64,000 nucleotides of DNA from Dokdonella sp. GTDB lineage: Bacteria; Pseudomonadota; Gammaproteobacteria; Xanthomonadales; Rhodanobacteraceae. Positions 46,722 through 54,758 of this stretch are shown piece after piece. Position 1 is the stretch's first letter, and each line of letters begins with the position of its first letter. The stretch is from assembly GCF_017744955.1 (NCBI RefSeq), contig NZ_JAGIAG010000007.1, positions 62,001 to 126,000 on the forward strand, given 5' to 3'. The notes under the pieces are model-generated. The model searched no databases and was not told where the DNA came from. It was given only the letters and a program-made list of their open reading frames with translations. A program made the position numbers and the translations under genes.

Positions 46722-47348
46722 ATGGCCGTCCAACCGCGTCCCGTCATTTGCGAGCACTGCGACTCGATCCATCAGCGCAACGAGCTGCGTCGCGACGAGA
46801 TCGCGCGCTGCACGCGCTGCGGCGCCGTGCTGTACCGCTCGACTCGGCTGGACGTCGATCAACTGCTCGCGTTGACGCTGACCGGGGCGATCGTCTTCGT
46901 CATCGCCAACGCCTCGCCGGTGATCCGCATCGCCGTCGGCGGCATGCACAACGACGCCAACCTGCTGGGCGCGATCGGTGCGCTGTTCCGCGGCCCGTCG
47001 CTGGTCGTGGCGCTGGTCGCCGCGGCGACGCTGTTCGTCGTGCCGCTGCTGCAGATCGTCCTGCTCGGCTGGGTGCTGCTGTTCGCGCGCCGCGGACGCC
47101 GCGCGCCGGGCTTCGGCGGCGCGATGCGCGCACTGCACTGGATCCGCCCCTGGAGCATGACCGAGGTGTTCCTGCTCGGCGTGCTCGTCGCGATCGTCAA
47201 GCTGTCGGGCCTGCTGCACGTGATCGCCGGGCCGGGCACCTGGGCGACGGCGGCCCTGACCGTGCTGATCACGGTGATCAGCAAGCGCGACGTGCGCACC
47301 CTGTGGGACCAGCTGCCCGCCGGCGGCGCGGCGAGGGCCGGCGCATGA
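46722..47348 (+). CDS. pqiA: PqiA-type membrane protein, first half-size copy
   Basis: Protein of 208 residues. An N-terminal zinc-ribbon-like CEHC...CTRC (residues about 9-34) is followed by four membrane helices (LLALTLTGAIVFVIANASPVI; LVVALVAAATLFVVPLLQIVLLGWVLL; MTEVFLLGVLVAIVKLSGLLHVI; ATAALTVLITVI). Escherichia coli PqiA carries two such units in one chain of about 417 residues; here each unit is its own gene. Works with PqiB and PqiC in lipid transport between the membranes. Start choice: 46722 gives the compact protein; an in-phase ATG at 46638 with GGCGGAG upstream would add 28 basic residues but would run through the promoter-like element. It overlaps the next gene by ATGA. Confidence 0.88.
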   Translation: MAVQPRPVICEHCDSIHQRNELRRDEIARCTRCGAVLYRSTRLDVDQLLALTLTGAIVFVIANASPVIRIAVGGMHNDANLLGAIGALFRGPSLVVALVAAATLFVVPLLQIVLLGWVLLFARRGRRAPGFGGAMRALHWIRPWSMTEVFLLGVLVAIVKLSGLLHVIAGPGTWATAALTVLITVISKRDVRTLWDQLPAGGAARAGA

Positions 47349-47995
47349 CGGCGGCGCCGCGCGCGGCGGAATTCGGACTGGTGGGCTGCCACACCTGCGG
47401 CCTGGCCTGTCCGCTCGACGAGGCGAGATGCCCGCGCTGCCGCTCGCGCCTGCATCCGCGCAAGACCGATTCGCTGGCGCGCACGTGGGCCTTGCTGATC
47501 GCCGCGCTGATCCTCTACGTGCCGTCGAACACCTTGCCGGTGATGTACGCCGGCATGCTCGGCCACGGCGACGAGAGCACGATCCTGCACGGCGTGGTCG
47601 AGTTCTGGAAGGCGGGCTCGTGGGACATCGCGCTGCTGATCTTCATCGCCAGCGTGGCGGTGCCGTCGACGAAGTTCCTCGCCCTCGGCACCCTGCTGGT
47701 GACCGTGCAGCGGCGCAGCGCCTGGGCGCCGCGGCAGCGCGCGCGCCTGTACCGCTTCGTCGAGCTGATCGGCTACTGGTCGATGCTCGACGTGATCGTC
47801 GTCGCGCTGGTCTGCGCGCTGGTGCAGTTCCGCGTGCTCGGTACCGCCGAGCCGCGGCTCGGCATCGTGTTCTTCGGCCTGGTGGTCGTGCTGACGATGC
47901 TGGCGGCGATGAGCTTCGACCCGCGCCTGATCTGGGATCGCGGCGAGCGCGATCGAGCGGGTGCGCACGCGACTGACGGAGACACGCGCGCATGA
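47345..47995 (+). CDS. pqiA: PqiA-type membrane protein, second half-size copy
   Basis: Protein of 216 residues with CHTC...CPRC (about 15-33) followed by four membrane helices (LARTWALLIAALILYVPSNTLPVMY; SWDIALLIFIASVAVPSTKFLALGTLL; YRFVELIGYWSMLDVIVVALVCALVQF; LGIVFFGLVVVLTMLAAMSFDPRLIWD). The sequence SNTLPVM and SFDPRLIWD are typical of the second PqiA unit. It overlaps both neighbours by four bases. Together with the preceding gene it equals one full PqiA. Confidence 0.9.
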   Translation: MTAAPRAAEFGLVGCHTCGLACPLDEARCPRCRSRLHPRKTDSLARTWALLIAALILYVPSNTLPVMYAGMLGHGDESTILHGVVEFWKAGSWDIALLIFIASVAVPSTKFLALGTLLVTVQRRSAWAPRQRARLYRFVELIGYWSMLDVIVVALVCALVQFRVLGTAEPRLGIVFFGLVVVLTMLAAMSFDPRLIWDRGERDRAGAHATDGDTRA

Positions 47996-49680
47996 GCCCG
48001 GCATCGAACCATCGCGACGATCCGGCCGGCGCCGCGCCGGCGCTGCCGCCGGTGCAGGTGGCGCGCCGCAGGCGCTGGAGCGCGAGCCTGATCTGGCTGG
48101 TGCCGATCGTCGCCGCGCTGGTCGGCCTCGGCATGGTGATTCGCAGCTGGTACGCGGAAGGACCGCTGATCGAGATCTCGTTCCTCACCGCCGAAGGCCT
48201 CGAGGCGGGCAAGACGCCAGTGAAGTACAAAGACGTCGTGATCGGGCTGGTCGACACGATCCACCTCGCGCCGGACCGCAGCCGCGTCGTCGCGCGCGTC
48301 AGCCTGGACAAGGACGCCGCCGGCTTCGCCACGGCCGATTCGCGCTTCTGGGTCGTGCGTCCGCGCCTGGGCATGGGCGGCGTTTCCGGCATCGGCACCT
48401 TGCTGTCGGGCGCCTACATCGGCACCGACCAGGGCTCCTCGCGGGAGGCGAAGAAGCGCTTCGTCGGCCTGGAGCGTCCACCCGCGGTGGTCTACGGCTC
48501 TCCCGGCAAGCGCTTCACGTTGCGCGCGACCGACATCGGTTCGCTCGACGTCGGTTCCCCGATCTACTACCGGCGCATCCAGGTCGGGCGCATGGTGTCC
48601 TACGCGCTGGATGAGGACGGCAGGCGAATGCGCGTGGAGATATTCGTCGACGCGCCGTACGACCGTTTCGTCACCGATTCGTCGCGCTTCTGGAACGCGA
48701 GCGGCGTCGACCTCAACCTCGACGCGAGCGGGCTCAAGCTCAACACGCAATCGCTGGCGACCGTCGTCGCCGGCGGCATCGCGTTCCAGGCGCCGCCCGG
48801 TCCGCAGGAGGCGACGCCGGCCGGGGAAGGCGCCGAGTTCGCCTTGTTCGAAGACGAGCAGACCGCGATGGCGCCGCCCGACGGCGAGCCGGAATATCTG
48901 CAGCTGCGCTTCGAGCAGTCGCTGCGCGGCTTGAGCATCGGCGCGCCGCTCGACTTCCGCGGCATCGTCGTCGGCAAGGTCGTTTCGATCACGCTCGACT
49001 ACGACCTCGCCAGGCAGAGCTTCCTGCAGATCGTCGGCGTGGTCATCTATCCGCAGCGCTTCGACCGCGCCGCGGAGAAGTTCGCGCAGCTGGGGAAAGG
49101 CGTCAACGACGCGACGACGCGCCTGGCGAACTTCATCAAGCCGCAGATCGCGCGCGGCCTGCGCGCGCAGGCGCGCACCGGCAACCTGCTGACCGGACAG
49201 CTGTACGTCGCGCTCGACTTCGTGCCCGACGCGCCCAAGGTCGAATTCGACGAGAAGGCGCGCCCGGTGGAACTGCCGACCGTGCCGGGCAGCCTCGATC
49301 GCCTGCAGGAGCAGATGGGCAGCATCGCCGGAAAGCTCGACAAGATCCCGTTCGAATCGATCGGCCGGCGCCTGGACAGCACGATCGCCCGGCTCGACGA
49401 AGCCCTGCGCCAGGTCAACGAATCGACCCTGCCGCACGTGACCGCGACGCTGAGCGGCGCGCGCGGACTGTTCGGCGACGCGCAGCAGGCGGTGAACGCC
49501 GGTTCGCCGTTGCAACAGAACCTGGCGCAGACGCTGGCCGAGATCCAGCGCGCCGCGCGCTCGCTGCGCGTCCTCACCGACACTCTCGGCGTGCACCCCG
49601 AATCGCTGCTGCGCGGCAAGCGCGCGGATCCGCCGCCGCGTCCCTCGACCGAGCGGGAAGCTGAAGGAACCCCACCATGA
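47992..49680 (+). CDS. pqiB: PqiB, MCE-domain intermembrane lipid transport protein
   Basis: Protein of 562 residues (Escherichia coli PqiB 546). One N-terminal membrane helix (ASLIWLVPIVAALVGLGMVI) anchors it in the inner membrane. Three MCE/MlaD domains follow: SFLTAEGLEAGKTPVKYKDVVIGLVDTI (about 58-150), FTLRATDIGSLDVGSPIYYRRIQVGRMVSY (about 175-260) and LRFEQSLRGLSIGAPLDFRGIVVGKVVSI (about 303-420). A C-terminal helical region (about 430-540) forms the tunnel-like tube in the known structure. Overlaps pqiC by ATGA. Confidence 0.95.
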   Translation: MSPASNHRDDPAGAAPALPPVQVARRRRWSASLIWLVPIVAALVGLGMVIRSWYAEGPLIEISFLTAEGLEAGKTPVKYKDVVIGLVDTIHLAPDRSRVVARVSLDKDAAGFATADSRFWVVRPRLGMGGVSGIGTLLSGAYIGTDQGSSREAKKRFVGLERPPAVVYGSPGKRFTLRATDIGSLDVGSPIYYRRIQVGRMVSYALDEDGRRMRVEIFVDAPYDRFVTDSSRFWNASGVDLNLDASGLKLNTQSLATVVAGGIAFQAPPGPQEATPAGEGAEFALFEDEQTAMAPPDGEPEYLQLRFEQSLRGLSIGAPLDFRGIVVGKVVSITLDYDLARQSFLQIVGVVIYPQRFDRAAEKFAQLGKGVNDATTRLANFIKPQIARGLRAQARTGNLLTGQLYVALDFVPDAPKVEFDEKARPVELPTVPGSLDRLQEQMGSIAGKLDKIPFESIGRRLDSTIARLDEALRQVNESTLPHVTATLSGARGLFGDAQQAVNAGSPLQQNLAQTLAEIQRAARSLRVLTDTLGVHPESLLRGKRADPPPRPSTEREAEGTPP

Positions 49681-50315
49681 CCTCGCGCCTCGCCCACCTG
49701 CCGCGTGCGGCGATCGTCGCCGGCGCCACGCTGCTCGGCGCTTGCGCGAGCACCGCGCCGGTGCGCTATCACAGCCTTTTCGGCACCGCGGCCGACGCCG
49801 CGGTCGCCACCTCGCCGGCGGCATTCCTGATCGACGTACGGCCGGTGACCATTCCCGCGCAGGTGGACCGGCCGCAGCTGGTCGTGCGCGACGGCGGCGG
49901 CGTGCTGCCGCTCGAGCAGGAGCGCTGGATCGCACCGCTCGCCGACGAGGCGCGCGCGGCGTTGTCGGCGGATCTGTCGCGCGCGCTGGCGGCTACCGAC
50001 GTCGCCGGGCAGCCGCGACCGGCCGGCGCGAAGGTGCTGAACGTCAAGATCGACCTGCGCCGCTTCGACTCGGCGCCGGGCGCCTATGCCGCGGTCGACG
50101 CGGTCTGGAGCGTGAGCGTGGACGAGGCCGGACGGCCGCCGCTGGTCTGCGGCAGCAGCATCCGCGAAAGCGTCGGAGCGGGGTACGACGAACTCGTGCG
50201 CGGGCATCGGCGCGCGCTCGCCGTGCTCGCCGGCCGGATCGCGTCCGCGGCGCGCGGCTATGCCGCGGATCGTCGCGACGGGTCGTGCGCCGAGCCGCAA
50301 GCCGTGATGCGGTAG
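49677..50315 (+). CDS. pqiC: PqiC-type lipoprotein (ABC-transport auxiliary family)
   Basis: Protein of 212 residues with a lipoprotein signal (AAIVAGATLLGACAS, lipobox LGAC). The mature domain begins PVRYHSLFG and continues FLIDVRPVTIPAQVDRPQLVVRDGGGVLPLEQERWIAPLADEARAALSADLSRAL, the DUF330/PqiC pattern. Probably in the outer membrane, docking PqiB. Last gene of the pqi operon; its stop is four bases from the stop of the convergent kinase gene. Confidence 0.9.
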   Translation: MTSRLAHLPRAAIVAGATLLGACASTAPVRYHSLFGTAADAAVATSPAAFLIDVRPVTIPAQVDRPQLVVRDGGGVLPLEQERWIAPLADEARAALSADLSRALAATDVAGQPRPAGAKVLNVKIDLRRFDSAPGAYAAVDAVWSVSVDEAGRPPLVCGSSIRESVGAGYDELVRGHRRALAVLAGRIASAARGYAADRRDGSCAEPQAVMR

Positions 50316-50319
50316 CGCT

Positions 50320-53300
50320 TCACTGCTTGCGGAGTTCCTGCTTCGCGATCGTGCGATAGAAGGGATCGACCACGGCGGCGCGCAGGACTTGTTGCGCGCG
50401 GGTGCGGATCGCCACGTCGCTTTCGGCATCGGTCCTCGTGCGCCCCTGCGACTGCTGCCGGCACAGACTCGCCATCAGCGCGGCACCGGCGATTTCGCCG
50501 CCGGCCTTCGGCGCATCGCGTTCGAGCTGTTTCCGCAACGCTTCCAGGTCGGCCAGCGCGGAATCGGCGCAACGTCCCTCCAGGTAGTCCAGCTGTGCGA
50601 TCACCGCGCGGGCCTGCAGCACCCGGCCGTCGCCGGCCGGCATGACGGCCGGCGCGAACCCCGCCGCCGTGTGCGCCACTTCGCGCGCGCGCACGCGATC
50701 GCCGGCGTCCCGTTCCGCCTTCGCCAGCTCGATGCGCGCGAGCAGCGACGTGGGACTCCTTTCGCCGAACGAGGCAGTCCAGCCCATCAGGGCCTGCTCC
50801 TGATAGCGCCTCGCTTCCGCCGGCTGGCCGCGCATGCGCAGGATCTGGCCGAGCTTGTACTGCATGCCGGTAAGCATCGGCGCGATCTTCAGCGGTTCGA
50901 CGCGCGCCAGGAAGCTGCGCGCGGCGGCTTCGGCCTGCGCGTATTCGCCGGTGCGGAGCTGGACGTCGATCAGGGTCGTCTCGGCGTCGAGCGCGAGATA
51001 GCTGTCCTTGCCGTATCGCGCCGCAAAGATCGCATGCGCACGTTGCGCGTAGGGCGCCGCCGCCGCCGCATCGCCTTGGAGGATCTTCCTTACCGCCAGG
51101 ATCTGTGAGCTGTTGGCGACGAGGTCGCTCTTCTCGTCGTAGCGCAGGCCGAGTTCGAGCGCCTTGCCCACCAGAGCTTCCAGTTCGTCGAGCTTGCGTT
51201 CGGCCAGCAGCACCTTCGACAGGGTGATCAAGCTCTCGATGTATTCCGGGTGCTGCTCGCCGAGGACGCGCTTGTGCGACTCGGCGACGCCGCGCAGCAG
51301 CGCTTCGGCTTCGGCGAACTGGCCGACGGCGGACAAGCCGGCGCCGAGCTGCGACTGATAGTTGATCCGCGCCGGATCTTCCACGGGAAGGATTCGGCTG
51401 GCGATCGCCATTCCCTCGCGCAGCAACGGTATTGCGTCGGCGCCTTTGCCGGTCTGCGCGAAGACCAGGGACAAGGCCGACAAGGCGTCGGCGAGCTGGC
51501 GCTGTCCGGTCTCGCCTTCGGCGCGCGCGAGGTCGATCGCTTCGCGCAGGAGCGCCTCCGCCCGGTCGTAGCCGCCGATCTGGCGTTCGAGGCTGCCGCG
51601 GACGATCAGGGCGGGCACCAGCAGCGTGCGTTGCGCCGTCGGCAGCTGCCGCTGGACGGTGATGACGCGGTCGAGCAACGGCCGTACCCGATCGGAATTG
51701 GCCTGCTTGGCGTAGATCGCGTTCGCCGTATCCAGGTCCAGCTGCATCGTCGCCGCGGCGGTGTCGCCGAGCGTCGTCGCGGCGATGCCGCGCGCCTTGT
51801 CCAGCGTCGCCAGCGCCGTGTCGTACTTGCCGAGGTTGAGGTAGATGTTGCCGAGCGTGCCCAGCACCTGCGCCTGCAGGTCCGGTTGCGCCTTCAGCTG
51901 GCTTTCCGCGCGCTGCATGCCGATGTCGACGAGTTGGACCGCGTCGGGAATCGTGCCGAGCGTGCGTTCCGGCGAGGCGGACTTGAAGAGGTCGAGCAGG
52001 AAGTCGCGCGTGGCGACGGCCAGGCGCGATTGCTCGTCCGCGCGCGCGGCCTGCTGGCGCAGCCGGTGGCCGAGCCAGCCCATGCCGACTAGCGCCGTGA
52101 GCAGGCACAGCAGCGCGAGCGCGGCGAAGCCGACCGCGAGCCGATGCTGCGCGACGAACTTGCGCACGCGGTAGATGCGTGCGCCTTCCACGGCGAGCAC
52201 CGGCCGGTCCTCGAGATGGCGGCGCAGGTCGTCGCCGAACTCGGCGACAGTGCGGTAGCGCGCTTCGGGCTCCTTGCGCAGCGCCTTGGCGACGATGTGG
52301 TGCAGGTCGCCGCGCAGCACGCGCTGCAGCGCCGGCTCGCCGAGGCCGCGCTCGGCGGCGACGTCGCGCGCGGCGGGACTTCCCGGCGCCGCCAGTCGCG
52401 CGCTCATCGCGGGCGCGTCGCGTTCGAGGATCTCGCGCAGCAGGTCGAACTGCGAGACGTCGTCGCCGCCGTACGGCCGCCGCCCGCACAGCAGCTCGTA
52501 CAGCAGCAGGCCGAGCGCGTGCACGTCGGTCGCGGTCGTCACCTTGTCGCCGCGGATCTGCTCGGGCGCGGCGTACACCGGCGTGAGCAGGCGTGCCCTG
52601 GTTTCGGTCGCGGGCGCGTCGGGGTCGTCTTCGTCGAGCAGCTTGGCGATGCCGAAGTCGAACAGCTTGGCGGTGCCGTCGCGGTCGACCAGCACGTTGC
52701 TCGGCTTGATGTCGCGATGGATGACCGAATGCCGATGGGCGTACTCGACCGCCTCGCACAGATCCAGCAGCAAGCGCAGGCGCTCGGGGACGCCGAGCTT
52801 GCGCGCATTGCACCAGTGCATCAGCAGTTCGCCGTCGACGTACTCCATCGCCAGCCAGGGATGGCCGTGTTCGTCGAATCCGCCGTCGATCAGGTGCGCG
52901 ATGTGCGGATGGGAGAGGCGCGCGAGGATGCGGCGCTCGCGCGCGAAGCGCGCCTGCGCGTCGCCGCGCAGTTTCTCGCTGCGCACCAGCTTCAGCGCGA
53001 CGGTCTGCTCGGGCGAGACGTCCGTGCGCTGGGCGAGATAGACGACGCCCATGCCGCCGGTGCCGAGCAGGGCGGTGATGCGGTACGGCCCGACGTGACG
53101 GCCGATCAGTTCCTGCGCGCGATCGTCGATCTGGAATTGCAGGCCCTTGGCGAGCGTGCCGAGCGGCCGGTCGAGGATGCCCTTGTCCTGCGCGTCGCGG
53201 CGCAGCAGTTCACGCAGCTCGGCGGCGAGCCGCGGCGCGTCCCGGCAGGTCGTGTCGATCCACGCCTCGCGGATCCCTTCGGGCTGGTCGAGCGCCTCGC

Positions 53301-53328
53301 GCAGCAGCGACACGATGTCGCGGCTCAC
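50320..53328 (-). CDS. Transmembrane Ser/Thr protein kinase with C-terminal TPR region, partner of an ECF sigma factor
   Basis: Protein of 1002 residues starting with GTG at 53328, three bases after the sigma-factor stop. The kinase domain is complete (about 82-350): P-loop GTGGMGVVY, Lys113 in VALKLV, catalytic HRDIKPSNV (Asp206), DFG at 224-226 and YAAPEQI. One membrane helix lies near residues 398-422 (LAVGFAALALLCLLTALVGMGWLG). The extracytoplasmic part of about 580 residues consists of TPR-like repeats (LGTLGNIYLNLGKYDTALATLDKARGIA; RAEALLREAIDLARAEGETGQ). A near-identical architecture is paired with ECF43/TIGR02999 sigma factors in Xanthomonas (PknS/EcfK) and Vibrio (PknT/EcfP), where the kinase phosphorylates and switches on the sigma factor. 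By analogy it should sense an envelope signal. Confidence 0.9.
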   Translation of the reverse strand: MSRDIVSLLREALDQPEGIREAWIDTTCRDAPRLAAELRELLRRDAQDKGILDRPLGTLAKGLQFQIDDRAQELIGRHVGPYRITALLGTGGMGVVYLAQRTDVSPEQTVALKLVRSEKLRGDAQARFARERRILARLSHPHIAHLIDGGFDEHGHPWLAMEYVDGELLMHWCNARKLGVPERLRLLLDLCEAVEYAHRHSVIHRDIKPSNVLVDRDGTAKLFDFGIAKLLDEDDPDAPATETRARLLTPVYAAPEQIRGDKVTTATDVHALGLLLYELLCGRRPYGGDDVSQFDLLREILERDAPAMSARLAAPGSPAARDVAAERGLGEPALQRVLRGDLHHIVAKALRKEPEARYRTVAEFGDDLRRHLEDRPVLAVEGARIYRVRKFVAQHRLAVGFAALALLCLLTALVGMGWLGHRLRQQAARADEQSRLAVATRDFLLDLFKSASPERTLGTIPDAVQLVDIGMQRAESQLKAQPDLQAQVLGTLGNIYLNLGKYDTALATLDKARGIAATTLGDTAAATMQLDLDTANAIYAKQANSDRVRPLLDRVITVQRQLPTAQRTLLVPALIVRGSLERQIGGYDRAEALLREAIDLARAEGETGQRQLADALSALSLVFAQTGKGADAIPLLREGMAIASRILPVEDPARINYQSQLGAGLSAVGQFAEAEALLRGVAESHKRVLGEQHPEYIESLITLSKVLLAERKLDELEALVGKALELGLRYDEKSDLVANSSQILAVRKILQGDAAAAAPYAQRAHAIFAARYGKDSYLALDAETTLIDVQLRTGEYAQAEAAARSFLARVEPLKIAPMLTGMQYKLGQILRMRGQPAEARRYQEQALMGWTASFGERSPTSLLARIELAKAERDAGDRVRAREVAHTAAGFAPAVMPAGDGRVLQARAVIAQLDYLEGRCADSALADLEALRKQLERDAPKAGGEIAGAALMASLCRQQSQGRTRTDAESDVAIRTRAQQVLRAAVVDPFYRTIAKQELRKQ

Positions 53329-53331
53329 GGG

Positions 53332-53868
53332 TCATTCCGCCATGTCGCGATAGAGCAGTGCGCGCGCGGCGCGCCATTCGCGCTCGACCGTGCTCAGCGA
53401 CACGTCGAGCAATCCGGCGATCTCGGCGAAGCCGAGGCCGCCGAAGAAATGCAGATCGACGATCTGCGCCGAGCGCGCGTCGAGGGTGCGCAGCCCCTCG
53501 AGCGCGTCGTTCAGCCGGATCGTCTCGGTCGCGTTCAGCGTGCTTTCCTGGTCGATCTGACCGTCCAGGGTGATCATCGCCTCGGCGCTGCGCTTTTGCG
53601 CGCTCAGGTAGCGCGCGTGGTCGACGATGATCTGGCGCATCGCGATCGAGGCGGTGTTGAAGAAATGCAGCGCGCAGCTCGGCGACTGGCTCGAGCGCTC
53701 GAACTTCAGATACGCCTCGTGGACCAGCGCGGTGGTGTTGAGCGAGCTGGTCTGGTGGTTCGCCAGCAGGGCGCGCGCGCGTTTGCGCAGGTCCGCGTAG
53801 ACCTGGTTGAACGTCGCCTGCGCAGTCGGAGCGGGCGGCGCTTGGGCATCGGACAGAAGCTGGGTCAT
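53332..53868 (-). CDS. ECF-type sigma factor, TIGR02999/ECF43 group
   Basis: Protein of 178 residues. Region 2 is seen as NTTALVHEAYLKFERS and region 4 as ALEGLRTLDARSAQIVDLHFFGGLGFAEIAGLLDVSLSTVEREWRAARALLYR. The segment TALVHEAYLKF replaces the acidic residues that other ECF factors use to bind core polymerase. In EcfK and EcfP a Thr in this place is phosphorylated by the partner kinase; Thr46 is the likely equivalent here. No anti-sigma gene is present; the kinase follows at once. Target genes are unknown; in Xanthomonas citri the pair controls a type VI secretion system, none of which is in this window. Confidence 0.9.
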   Translation of the reverse strand: MTQLLSDAQAPPAPTAQATFNQVYADLRKRARALLANHQTSSLNTTALVHEAYLKFERSSQSPSCALHFFNTASIAMRQIIVDHARYLSAQKRSAEAMITLDGQIDQESTLNATETIRLNDALEGLRTLDARSAQIVDLHFFGGLGFAEIAGLLDVSLSTVEREWRAARALLYRDMAE

Positions 53869-54758
53869 AAGGTCAGGCGGAAGTGTCTTCGGCTGCGTAC
53901 CAAACGCTCAGACGCGCCACCTCGCGCCTGCCCCCCGTCGCCGGCAAGAAAATTTTCGATCACCGTGCTCGAACGAGCGACGGATCATTCTCACGTACCT
54001 GCGGAGAGGTGGACAACCGCGCTGCGGCCGCGCGTATCGCGGTGCGTTCGGCGCCGCCGGCCGGTGCGCGTGGAAGCCGCGGCGAGCCGCGCCGACACGA
54101 GCGAAACGTCCGACGACAAGTCGTCCGCGAAGCCCGCCCCGGCGGCGGGCGCTTCGGCGCGGAGGGCGGCAAAGCCTTCTCGCGTCAGTGACTTGCCGGG
54201 ATCGGTGCGGCGCGATCCGGCAAAACGGCTGCGGCATTTTCCGGTGTGGCGATGCGGCGGAACCCCCGTCAAACGATCGGCCGCGCAGTTGTCCGCGCGC
54301 CGTGAATCGGTGCGCTGCGACGGCGATGCGTCGTCTCTGCTCGAGGCCGGCGACACAACATGTCACAAAATCCGTCGAGGCCGGATCGAGCGTGTCGGCA
54401 TGCGGAAGCGCTTCCGCGGCTGCCGACGAGAGTCGAGCGAGCTGCCGAGTGTCCTGCTCGCCGGGGTCGAAGCCGGGCGCATTGGCTCTCGCGCGGAGCG
54501 CCGAGGAGCGTGCGCGTCGGCATCGCGCGCGCGGCGGCGCGGATCGTAGCTGCGGGAGGGTCGGCCGAACCGGGACGGACGAGCTGTTCGGTCGCCGAGC
54601 GGCGACGTGCGCGTCGGCGCTCATCGCATTGCACTGTTCGGATGCCGGACGCCGTTGCGCAGCGGCGACGCTCGCGCGTCGAGCGTTACGGGCCGCCGAG
54701 GTTGGCCTATCATTTCCTGAGCGCCTCATTGCGACGCCGATCGCGGAATCTCTCAGGA
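53869..54758. other. Divergent intergenic region of 890 bases between sigma-factor and winged-helix regulator genes
   Basis: No convincing gene was found. Long open frames exist on both strands but they lack codon bias, protein-like sequence and ribosome binding sites. The part near 53946-53962 is unusually AT-rich for this genome (AAAATTTTC) and may belong to the sigma-gene promoter. No promoter-like GAAGG-N17-CGTAC copy occurs here. Confidence 0.5.
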
